In this document: positions 26,734-34,136 of the stretch, one piece after another | Numbering within the stretch: position 1 is the first letter of the stretch | Layout of the letters: each line of letters opens with the position of its first letter | From: Bacteroidales bacterium | GTDB taxonomy: Bacteria; Bacteroidota; Bacteroidia; Bacteroidales; FEN-979 | Reading direction: 5' to 3' | DNA length: 64,000 nt | Assembly (NCBI GenBank): GCA_025355465.1 | Contig: JANXZO010000044.1 | Location: 16,816-80,815 of the forward strand | The notes under the pieces: model-generated | Told to the model about the DNA's origin: nothing | The model's database searches: none | Seen by the model: the letters and a program-made list of their open reading frames with translations, nothing else | Made by a program: the position numbers and the translations under genes

Positions 26734-27738
26734 TTATTTAATTGTTTGCGCCAACCTTTTGAAAAATTTTTCTTCAACGTCGGCCCTGTCGGCGATCATC
26801 TCGCTCAATTGCCTGAGTTTATCCGGTCCCAGATCCCGGTTTTTACCAATACGCGCAGAGAACAGTGAAATTTCACGCCATCCGTCGCCGATCTCCATCA
26901 ATTCCTTCGACCGTTCAAGAAGTTCGGGCTTGCTGATGATTCCGGCGGCCTGTTGCAGGAATGTTGCATACATAAACCGGAACCCGGCTCCTCCTGTTCC
27001 CTGATCTTCCAGCAATATATTGATTTTCATTATCTCATGAGAAAGGTGTTCAGTGTCCCTTGCGAATTTAGGCCATTCTACGATTTTTCTGGAGAGTTGC
27101 CGGATCCCTTTTACACCCAGGAATGGGATAGGTATTTTAAGCATGTAAAAACAAGCTTTCTTAATGCCCTTAAGAATTGCTTTTTCGTAATCAATACTGG
27201 CAGGGACGAATGTAGGATAAAATAAGAATCCTTTGGGTGACATGTTTCCGCCGGCAAACCTGCCCTTTTCAAGCGAATCAGCCTCCAGCGATACGATCTT
27301 TGGAAAATAAGCATCACTGATTTTATAGCACGAGCCTTCCTTGCCGATTACCGTGAGGTAATGCACATTGATATGGACCCGCTCCCAGGAGGGAACATAA
27401 TCCATGTAAAAGAAATCGACCTGACATCCGACGGGGATTCCACGTTCGAGGAGTGCGTCAAGGGCCTTCATCCCATCGGCCGGCTTTTTAAAATCTTTTG
27501 TCTGGAACCGGGCCCCGATTCGCTTTTCGATATTTGTCCGCATCTGGCCAGGCTTATTTCGCACGATGAATGTGGGGAAGGTGAAGGCCTTCATTTTGTG
27601 GAAATATCCAAAAAAAATACCACTGGCAATCCCGAATACCAGCGGTTCTGAAATCTCCAGACCTGCATGGTTCAGCAACCCGGTAACGGTACCTGATTCA
27701 CAGTGAGCACCCATTTTATGTTTAAAATTTTCAACCAT
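26734..27738 (-). CDS. BtrH-like ACP-dependent acyltransferase
   Basis: A 334-residue protein with a BtrH N-terminal domain and a C-terminal DUF4872-like region. The Cys-protease-like fold has Cys13 in GAHCESGTVTGLL and His in ERVHINVHYLTVIG near residue 121, with the aspartate in YKISDAYFP. In butirosin biosynthesis BtrH transfers an amino-acyl group from an ACP to an amine of the antibiotic. Here the ACP gene is next door, so acyl transfer from that ACP to an amine or hydroxyl is a fair inference. It overlaps the regulator gene at TAATG. The C-terminal helices (EIMKINILLEDQ, LMEIGDGW) are of unknown role. Confidence 0.8.
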   Translation of the reverse strand: MVENFKHKMGAHCESGTVTGLLNHAGLEISEPLVFGIASGIFFGYFHKMKAFTFPTFIVRNKPGQMRTNIEKRIGARFQTKDFKKPADGMKALDALLERGIPVGCQVDFFYMDYVPSWERVHINVHYLTVIGKEGSCYKISDAYFPKIVSLEADSLEKGRFAGGNMSPKGFLFYPTFVPASIDYEKAILKGIKKACFYMLKIPIPFLGVKGIRQLSRKIVEWPKFARDTEHLSHEIMKINILLEDQGTGGAGFRFMYATFLQQAAGIISKPELLERSKELMEIGDGWREISLFSARIGKNRDLGPDKLRQLSEMIADRADVEEKFFKRLAQTIK

Positions 27739-28247
27739 TATCCGATCCTCTCTTCAATTTTTGTCAACACCACGTATGGATTGTCAGTTTTGGGTTGTTC
27801 AACACAGATCCTTTTTGCCTTGTTTTCGAGGATCAGCAGGGATTCATAATGATCGTCCTCCTTAACCAGGAGAAGTTGAAGCATATTCGCTGCAGGGATA
27901 TTAAAAACGGCTGCATAACGGCATAGCTCATCAACCGTTGCACTGGCAAAATGGCCTGATTCAAGATGTTTTTGCACCCTTGATTTTCGGATTGAGGTAC
28001 GGGCTGACAATTCAGAAAGGCTCAGGTCTTCGAGCGTCATATAATATTTCACCGGACTTATCAAACCTCTGATAACCTGTTCTCTCAGTCCGGCTTCAAG
28101 GTTGTGCCGTTTGTAAAAATAGTCGTCAATGTAGTTGGCTGATATATAAGAACCAGTCTGAATAGGTCCGTATTTCCCATCTTCTTTCTCCACATACAGG
28201 ATCATCTGTTGTTCCGGATAATCCACATAACCATCTTTCTCTTTCAT
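27738..28247 (-). CDS. Helix-turn-helix protein, probable cluster regulator
   Basis: A 169-residue protein with no membrane segment. Residues 75-125 form an XRE-like helix-turn-helix (LSLSELSARTSIRKSRVQKHLESGHFASATVDELCRYAAVF); the N-terminal half (about 1-70) is unrecognised and may bind a ligand or a partner. The ATG at 28247 is used rather than the TTG directly before it. It sits inside the operon between the ABC permease and the BtrH-like gene, so autoregulation or local control of the cluster is possible. An alternative is an antitoxin-like protein, but no toxin partner is seen. Confidence 0.65.
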   Translation of the reverse strand: MKEKDGYVDYPEQQMILYVEKEDGKYGPIQTGSYISANYIDDYFYKRHNLEAGLREQVIRGLISPVKYYMTLEDLSLSELSARTSIRKSRVQKHLESGHFASATVDELCRYAAVFNIPAANMLQLLLVKEDDHYESLLILENKAKRICVEQPKTDNPYVVLTKIEERIG

Positions 28248-28269
28248 CAATATGTATTATGGAAATAAC

Positions 28270-29460
28270 CTAAAGTTTCCTGTTTGCAAAAATAGCAATG
28301 CTTATTGTCATGGCAAAACCAAAAAAGGAAAACAGCAGGAGTGATCTCGGGATTACGCTGACAACAGTGCCTTCCCTGATGAAAATTTCAAGGTAATTAT
28401 CGATGCCCCATCTAACCGGCGACAGATAACTTACATATTGGATAAATTGCGGCATGATATGAATAGGAAGGAATGTTCCGCTGACAATACCAAGTAGAAC
28501 AACTGCTACAGATCCGAACAGGGCAGCCTGGTTATGCGTAGTGGCGGCGGCGCCAACGATTGTTCCGAATCCGATGGCCGCCAGGGAAGCTGCGATGGTT
28601 GCCAGTGCAATGGCTCCCCAGGAGTTCCCTAGTTCAAGTCCGGGCAGTCCGAAAAATAGCGGAAATGCCCAGCAGCCGACGAGGAGCATGACGAGAAACT
28701 GGAGCAGGCAGACAACCAGGTATAGGGCTACTTTTCCGGAAAGTATGGTGAAGATCCTAACAGGTAGCGTCATCAGCCGCTGGTAACCACCTTCATTTTT
28801 TTCATTGATCAGGCTACCCGACAGCGGAATTACAATAAAGAACATGGCGAAGAGAATAAATCCGGGAACATTATTCTGTATCGGGCTTGGTACGATGGTG
28901 GATTTGTCATTTCCTGCGAAGGATTCATTTACCGGGGGAAGGTTTTTCAAGGTGTTGGTTATCATGCCTTCAATCACAGGTTTCATCTCCCCGGCGGTTG
29001 ATATCAGCAAACCTTCAATGGCAAACCTGCTTTGTGTCCCTTTGATGATATAGGTGAGTGAATTAACCATGGCGGTGCGGTAGGCGGGTTGCAGGACCGG
29101 ATCGATCAACAGGGTTATGGCCGAATCTGCTGGTCCGGTTATGATGGCGAATTTGCAACGTCCTGACCTTATGGCACTACGGGCTCCTGCCAGGTTTTTG
29201 GTCACTCCATCAAGCGACCTCACAACAGTGAAAATGCCGGAGGAATCAAGATTTTTGGCAAGCCCTGCCGAAAACGGTGTGCCAGGTTCTTCCACAAGCA
29301 GGACAGGGGTTCGTGCACCCTGCGACTGCAGGGCATTTTCCTGGGCCAAAGTAACCACAAGGATCAACAGGACCGGCATGACAAAAAGGATAGCAAGTCC
29401 GGGCAGGTCGCGGAGCAACAGCAAAAGTTCTTTATGAAAAGCCGCTCCTAATTTAAACAT
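28270..29460 (-). CDS. ABC-2 type transporter permease
   Basis: A 396-residue ABC-2 permease: one N-terminal membrane helix (about 20-40), a large extracytoplasmic domain (about 45-175) and five C-terminal helices (from about 205) with NEKNEGGYQRLMTLPV, the intracellular coupling region of YhbJ/YadH-like permeases. No ABC ATPase gene is present in the window, so the partner must be encoded elsewhere or this half is unusual. It probably moves a lipid-like product. It overlaps the O-methyltransferase gene by 8 bp. Confidence 0.85.
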   Translation of the reverse strand: MFKLGAAFHKELLLLLRDLPGLAILFVMPVLLILVVTLAQENALQSQGARTPVLLVEEPGTPFSAGLAKNLDSSGIFTVVRSLDGVTKNLAGARSAIRSGRCKFAIITGPADSAITLLIDPVLQPAYRTAMVNSLTYIIKGTQSRFAIEGLLISTAGEMKPVIEGMITNTLKNLPPVNESFAGNDKSTIVPSPIQNNVPGFILFAMFFIVIPLSGSLINEKNEGGYQRLMTLPVRIFTILSGKVALYLVVCLLQFLVMLLVGCWAFPLFFGLPGLELGNSWGAIALATIAASLAAIGFGTIVGAAATTHNQAALFGSVAVVLLGIVSGTFLPIHIMPQFIQYVSYLSPVRWGIDNYLEIFIREGTVVSVIPRSLLLFSFFGFAMTISIAIFANRKL

Positions 29461-30562
29461 GATGCTGCGGATTTGCGGGTTCTGCTTCGATCAGGCTGAT
29501 TGGAGCGATCGTAGGTATGATGCGGTTAATTTTGAAACCGGATTGTTCGAGAAGCTTTTGAAATTCCTCCCGCGTTCGTTCGCGTCCACCGTGCATGCAT
29601 GCGAGCATCTGGATGTCGAGCAGGGGGGCCAGTGCAGGAGTGTTAATTGTCTGAACAATCATGTCGATGATCAGAATCTTTGCCCCGGGAGTCATAGAGC
29701 GTCTTATATTTGAAAGCATCCGAACACAATCATCATCATTCCAGTTATGAATAATGTTCTTCATGATATAAAGATCTCCTGTGGGAATCGTCGCTGAAAA
29801 GAAGTCACCGGTAATGATCGTACAGCGCTGCGCTGCATTCTTTGAATTTAACAGGGCAGGAGCTTTGATCACGGCCTCCGGCAGGTCGAAAAGAATTCCG
29901 ACAGGAGCATCATAATGAATCAGAACATGGGCCAGCAAAAAACCTTCTCCTCCGCCAATGTCAACAATTACCGGGTATTTCCCGAAGTTGTAAGCAGTGA
30001 GAACAGGGGCCAGTCCGAGTTCAGAAAGATTGGACATTGACCTGTCAAAAACCGCGTACTCTTCAGGGTGTTGTTGCAGGTAATTATAAACCGGTATTCC
30101 ATATTTGTCGGCGAACGGATCATTCCCTGTCTGAGCAGCCACCATCAGGTTACTCATAAGGTTCCAGTTTACAGGACCCAGGTGATGAAGAATGGCATAT
30201 CTCAGTGAACCTGGTTCATCAAGCAGTCCGCGGGAGATGGAGTTAAGTGCGAACCGGCGATCTTTTATCTCTTTGAAAATTCCCTGGCTGGAGAGTGCGC
30301 GAAGGATGCGGTATAGGGATTCCGGGTCAGATTCCGTTTGTTGTGCAATTGTTTCTACGGTTTCAGGTCCGTTCTTCAGGATACCGGCGACATCTAACTT
30401 TGCCGCAACATAAAGGGCGGGTAAAAGCCAGAAAGACTGAAACTGTTCATACAGTACCACATTGCCGGGAAACAACTTCCTGTTAGCCTTTAAAAGGGCA
30501 TTGCGAAAGAGGTTGAGACCCCTTACGAGCCAGACGGGTGGGATTTTAGGCGGTGGTTTCAC
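29453..30562 (-). CDS. SAM-dependent O-methyltransferase, acetylserotonin-type
   Basis: A 369-residue class I methyltransferase with an N-terminal winged-helix dimerisation domain (about 40-120; SLYRILRALSSQGIF) and a C-terminal Rossmann domain. SAM motif I is VIVDIGGGEGFLLA at about residue 200, with GDFF and IMKNIIHNWNDDDC (catalytic His) and ILIIDMIV following, as in plant and actinobacterial O-methyltransferases acting on phenols or polyketide hydroxyls. The start is GTG at 30562; no suitable ATG is close. It overlaps the preceding gene by 17 bp. In this cluster it would O-methylate an aryl or polyketide hydroxyl. Confidence 0.85.
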   Translation of the reverse strand: MKPPPKIPPVWLVRGLNLFRNALLKANRKLFPGNVVLYEQFQSFWLLPALYVAAKLDVAGILKNGPETVETIAQQTESDPESLYRILRALSSQGIFKEIKDRRFALNSISRGLLDEPGSLRYAILHHLGPVNWNLMSNLMVAAQTGNDPFADKYGIPVYNYLQQHPEEYAVFDRSMSNLSELGLAPVLTAYNFGKYPVIVDIGGGEGFLLAHVLIHYDAPVGILFDLPEAVIKAPALLNSKNAAQRCTIITGDFFSATIPTGDLYIMKNIIHNWNDDDCVRMLSNIRRSMTPGAKILIIDMIVQTINTPALAPLLDIQMLACMHGGRERTREEFQKLLEQSGFKINRIIPTIAPISLIEAEPANPQHHV

Positions 30563-32354
30563 AGACTTCGGGCACGGCCAAAAGTTTCAGCTCATTTTCG
30601 AGTTCATGCAAGTCGGCAAGGATTTTGGATCGCATTGTACTGAATTTATCCTTAAGCCCGGCAAACAGTGTTTTGTAATATTCAACTCCCTGGTTCAGAT
30701 TTTCCCGGAATGTGATAAAATATTCGGACTGTTTGTCTGTAAGCGGTTGCTCCGTTTCATTGAGTTTTTTACGAAGGTAGTCGATGTACAGCCTGAGTTC
30801 CTTGAGGAACATATTGGGCCGGTCGGTACGTTTAATGACATTGATCCTTCCGTAAATGTGATCTACCAATTGTTTCAGTGTCATTACCTCACTGAAATAG
30901 GCCATGTTGGGGCCGGGGCAGACAGAAACACCCGGTTTTTCGATTCGGGTATCCAGGTTGTTTACCAGGAGTGCTGCAGTTCCAAGTCCTACGCAGATGC
31001 AGGATTTTTCAACAATTTTATCGTATTCCTGCTGATGTTCTGCAGGAGGCAGGGCAAGCGCATCAAGTTCCTTGATTTTCAAGCGCTGATATTTTCGGGA
31101 GGCGATACAAAGCGGTTTCTCTCCGAATTCATGACTAAGCGCTGCAATGGTTTTGGAGCAGGGATTACCGGGTCTACCTTCGTTGATAAACTGCTGCTTT
31201 TCCATGTCTTTGGTATTTCCCCGAAGGTTATTAAAGGGTACCCCAAGCGGTGATATATCACTGAGGTAGAGGTCTTCCTCTTTCGCATCTTTAAGCAGAT
31301 TCAGCGTGTGTTCGTCCACATTCACCACCTCGGGAACCAGAAGGAAGGGGGTTCCCCAGCCAATGGAATCCAGTTCATAGTGGTCGGCCAGAAAATTATG
31401 CTCCGTGGAGGTTCCGACTCCACCCTGCGCAGTAACTTTAATGGTAAACGGCTGCAATGGAACAGGCCGGTTTTTTGCCTTCAGGGCTAAAGCGTAGAAT
31501 GCGTGTACCTCATTGATCAGTGCAGCGCGATTGGTTTTGAATTCTTCAAGAACGGGGCCCAGGAGATAACCGGTTGATGGGAAAGCATGTCCGCCGCAAT
31601 TCAAGCCGGATTCAACCCTGTATTCAGAAACCCACAGACCTTTTTTTGCGAGGTATTTGCCCTGGATAAGTGCAGAGCGGTAATCGCTGACTTTGAGCGT
31701 GATTTTTTTCGCCAGGTTCATTGCAGCATCCGGGTAAAACTCTTCGAATGTCTCGAGGTAACTGTATAACCGGGGACTCATTCCTGCTGACAGAACCACG
31801 GAGGATTGCAGTTTGCTTTTGGCAAAACCACGGAGGGCGGCGTGAGCATCGTTGTATTCGATGGGCAGCTGCCTGTCGCCGAGATAGTTTTCCTTGTCGA
31901 CCTTGGTCATGATATTCACATCGATACTACCCATCGACAGATTCTCGTTAATCCAGTCTTTTACCTCCTGGATGTTCCATGTCTTCTTCATCTCTTCAAA
32001 CTTCAACTTAATCTGCGAAGTATCCGGCAACAATTCCATGTATTTTTGGAATTCGCTGCTTTTCTGATGAAATGAGGCTTTGACCTCCTCAAACTTCTCT
32101 CTGGCAATTTTATCGATCAGGTTCAGGTAAGCTGTAATTCGCTGTGCCCGGAAGTCTTCTATTTTTTCTGAGATGGACTGGAAAGGAATATCGAATTTTT
32201 CGCTGTAAAACTCACGCATCTTTTCCATCAGCATATCATCAAGGAGTGATATAACAGAGGAGATACCGAGGTGAGCAACCTTGGCGGGGGTGTCAATCGA
32301 ATATCCGATACCGAGTACAGGTATGTGAAATGAATGAGGATTAAGGTTTTTCAT
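30546..32354 (-). CDS. 602-residue protein of unknown function, possible TIM-barrel flavoprotein
   Basis: The ATG at 32354 gives a 602-residue protein. Its opening, FHIPVLGIGYSIDTPAKVAHLGISSVIS, and a later TIKVTAQGGVGTSTEHNFL loop resemble the phosphate-binding turns of FMN TIM-barrel enzymes such as nitronate monooxygenase, FabK and PfaD, but the match is by eye. Between them is a helical, Lys/Glu-rich insert (about 40-150). A Cys-bearing core has LNCGGHAFP, GNPCSKT, PLCIASRKY and KSCICVG, five or six Cys that could bind metal or a cluster. It ends in a coiled-coil tail (about 520-590). A redox step on an acyl chain is a possible role. It has its own TACCTTTG promoter candidate. Confidence 0.6.
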   Translation of the reverse strand: MKNLNPHSFHIPVLGIGYSIDTPAKVAHLGISSVISLLDDMLMEKMREFYSEKFDIPFQSISEKIEDFRAQRITAYLNLIDKIAREKFEEVKASFHQKSSEFQKYMELLPDTSQIKLKFEEMKKTWNIQEVKDWINENLSMGSIDVNIMTKVDKENYLGDRQLPIEYNDAHAALRGFAKSKLQSSVVLSAGMSPRLYSYLETFEEFYPDAAMNLAKKITLKVSDYRSALIQGKYLAKKGLWVSEYRVESGLNCGGHAFPSTGYLLGPVLEEFKTNRAALINEVHAFYALALKAKNRPVPLQPFTIKVTAQGGVGTSTEHNFLADHYELDSIGWGTPFLLVPEVVNVDEHTLNLLKDAKEEDLYLSDISPLGVPFNNLRGNTKDMEKQQFINEGRPGNPCSKTIAALSHEFGEKPLCIASRKYQRLKIKELDALALPPAEHQQEYDKIVEKSCICVGLGTAALLVNNLDTRIEKPGVSVCPGPNMAYFSEVMTLKQLVDHIYGRINVIKRTDRPNMFLKELRLYIDYLRKKLNETEQPLTDKQSEYFITFRENLNQGVEYYKTLFAGLKDKFSTMRSKILADLHELENELKLLAVPEVCETTA

Positions 32355-32389
32355 GTCAGGGTATTGACGCAACAAATCTGAATAAAGTA

Positions 32390-32397
32390 CAAAGGTA
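32390..32397 (-). promoter_or_regulatory. Candidate -7 element (TACCTTTG) upstream of the 602-residue protein
   Basis: TACCTTTG on the minus strand, 35 nt before the ATG at 32354 in a 90-bp gap. It may start a sub-operon running through the methyltransferase, ABC permease, regulator, BtrH-like and ACP genes. Confidence 0.55.
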
Positions 32398-32444
32398 TGG
32401 AATTTTAATCAGAAAACCGGTTGGGTGGAATCCATGTTTTAAAA

Positions 32445-32831
32445 TCACAGCTCCAAGAGGCGGTCAACTTCCGGCGGACTTAATCTTTTCCATTGAGGGT
32501 CAATGAATTTATCACCATCCCAATGGAAATTTACGAGGTCAAAAGTCTCCTCATAAAACGCCAGTTTGCTTCCCATGTCGGGGGTGTGTTCGATAAAAAT
32601 AAAATCGGCGGGGTTGCATTTCTGTTCGGCAAGAACCTGCGTTGCCAGTGGTGCGCACCATTCGGTAACTGCTGTACCAGGGTTCTGCCGGTATATTTCA
32701 GTTGCAATGGCAAGGCGTTTGCCGTCTTTTCGCTTTATCGTTTTTAATCCGCAACGTGAAGGACTTTCCCAATAACCGAGAAAGTCGAAGTAGCGGTCCA
32801 TGTATTTGTTGAATTCAGGATTGATGTCCAT
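32445..32831 (-). CDS. Small conserved-looking protein of unknown function
   Basis: A 128-residue soluble protein with no signal or membrane segment. Notable features are a C-terminal half rich in acidic and aromatic residues (FIEHTPDMGSKLAFYEETFDLVNFHWDGD) and Cys at three positions (about 27, 59, 72). I do not recognise a family. It is placed 33 bp after a radical SAM gene and 90 bp before the 602-residue protein, both on the same strand. The gap upstream holds a short tandem of 8-9-bp units. It is probably real because its length, start codon and position fit the operon. Confidence 0.55.
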   Translation of the reverse strand: MDINPEFNKYMDRYFDFLGYWESPSRCGLKTIKRKDGKRLAIATEIYRQNPGTAVTEWCAPLATQVLAEQKCNPADFIFIEHTPDMGSKLAFYEETFDLVNFHWDGDKFIDPQWKRLSPPEVDRLLEL

Positions 32832-32837
32832 AGTAAA

Positions 32838-32860
32838 TAGCGAAATAGCGAAATGGCGAA
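32838..32860 (+). repeat. Short tandem repeat of 8-9-bp units
   Basis: AATAGCGAAATAGCGAAAT followed by GGCGAATA, about 2.5 copies of a TAGCGAAA-like unit, in the gap before the 128-residue gene. It has no obvious hairpin and may be simple slippage. Confidence 0.4.
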
Positions 32861-32864
32861 TAGG

Positions 32865-34136
32865 TTACGATACGGTGATTACTTTTTTACCGAAACTTTC
32901 ATTGGCAAGGTCCCGGCGGCGTGGAGCGTAGGTACCGTCAGCGACTTCGCGCGAAACAACCGTGTTGATAAGATTAAACATCTTCATGGTTTGCGGTTCA
33001 TCCTTATAAAAAGTATCCCAGGCATACTGATAAAGTTCCTGCAGGCGGTCTGCCGACATATGTTTCGGATGATAGACGACTTTACCGGCATTGTAATGAT
33101 TCCAGTCCGTGTCGAAAATCCTACCTTGTTTCAGCAGGTCACTGTAGGCCTTGGTGTGAGGGAATGGGGCCAGTACCGTAAATTCGGCCAGATCAAGTTC
33201 GATTTCGAGCAGGAAATCCACCAGCCGCTTGATGTCATCCTCAGTCTGGTTATCCAATCCGAGCAGAATGGTGCCCTCAACGGCAATGCCGTAATTGTGA
33301 TATTGTTTAATGCGGTTCTTAATATAATCGGAAGTGTCGAAAACTGCCTGGTAAACATACCAGGCTCCGGCCTGTGCAGCCAGATCCAGCACTTCATCCT
33401 TATCTTCGATGGTGTGGCTTACCCATTTCTTTTTGAGCGGTATCATCGCTTTGAACAGATCCTTTTCCCATTGGGTGTCGAGCGCCAGAGAGTTGTCTAC
33501 AATAAACAAACGGTTATTGTCCATTTGCGAAAGCTCTTCCACTACACGGTCGATGGGACGCGGGCGGAATCCGCGACCGCCAAGGTAGCGAACGGCACAG
33601 GGATAACAGTCGTAGATGCAGCCCCTGGAGGCATGGAAAAGATCCACCATCCTGAAACCTTTGTGATAATAGAGGTCCTTCTTCAGAATGTCTCTTCTTG
33701 CCGGTCCGATGAGGTTCATATCGGGGGGCTTGTTCAGGAAGTTGTAGATTTTTTTGAGGTCATTCTTTTTAAAATCGTCAAAGACCTGTTTGAGCCGGCC
33801 TTCCACTTCCCCAAGAAAGACAGAATCGGCATGCAGCATGGCCTCTTCAGCGTGGAGCATCGTAGAGATCCCACCCATAATAACCTTCTTGCCGAGCGCG
33901 CGGTACTGGTCAGCAATTTGCCAGCCCCGCTTTACCTGTGTGGTAAGCATGGTGGAAATACCAACAAAGTCGCAATTGCCGTCAATCACAAGCTCTTCGA
34001 CATTCTCATCGGTGAATTCTACTTCAACATCATCAGGGATTTCAGCGGCCATAACGACCGGTCCATGAGGCGGGAGATAAAAGGTAGTTTGCCCTTCAAG
34101 CTTCTCCCATCGCGGGTATATTAATTTAAATTTCAT
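32865..34136 (-). CDS. Radical SAM protein with B12-binding-like N-terminus (1 of 4)
   Basis: A 423-residue protein. Residues 1-130 look like a Rossmann B12-binding domain (FVGISTMLTTQV, KKVIMGGISTMLHAEEAM, VFLGEVEG), with no DxHxxG motif, so cobalamin would bind without a lower His ligand. The radical SAM cluster CIYDCYPC (CX3CX2C) is at about 174-181, after FHASRG, followed by the rest of the barrel (NNRLFIVDNSLALD; GIAVEGTILLGLD). Such enzymes methylate, cyclise or rearrange unactivated carbons. It overlaps the C45-like gene by ATGA and likely acts on the cluster product; the reaction is unknown. Confidence 0.85.
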   Translation of the reverse strand: MKFKLIYPRWEKLEGQTTFYLPPHGPVVMAAEIPDDVEVEFTDENVEELVIDGNCDFVGISTMLTTQVKRGWQIADQYRALGKKVIMGGISTMLHAEEAMLHADSVFLGEVEGRLKQVFDDFKKNDLKKIYNFLNKPPDMNLIGPARRDILKKDLYYHKGFRMVDLFHASRGCIYDCYPCAVRYLGGRGFRPRPIDRVVEELSQMDNNRLFIVDNSLALDTQWEKDLFKAMIPLKKKWVSHTIEDKDEVLDLAAQAGAWYVYQAVFDTSDYIKNRIKQYHNYGIAVEGTILLGLDNQTEDDIKRLVDFLLEIELDLAEFTVLAPFPHTKAYSDLLKQGRIFDTDWNHYNAGKVVYHPKHMSADRLQELYQYAWDTFYKDEPQTMKMFNLINTVVSREVADGTYAPRRRDLANESFGKKVITVS

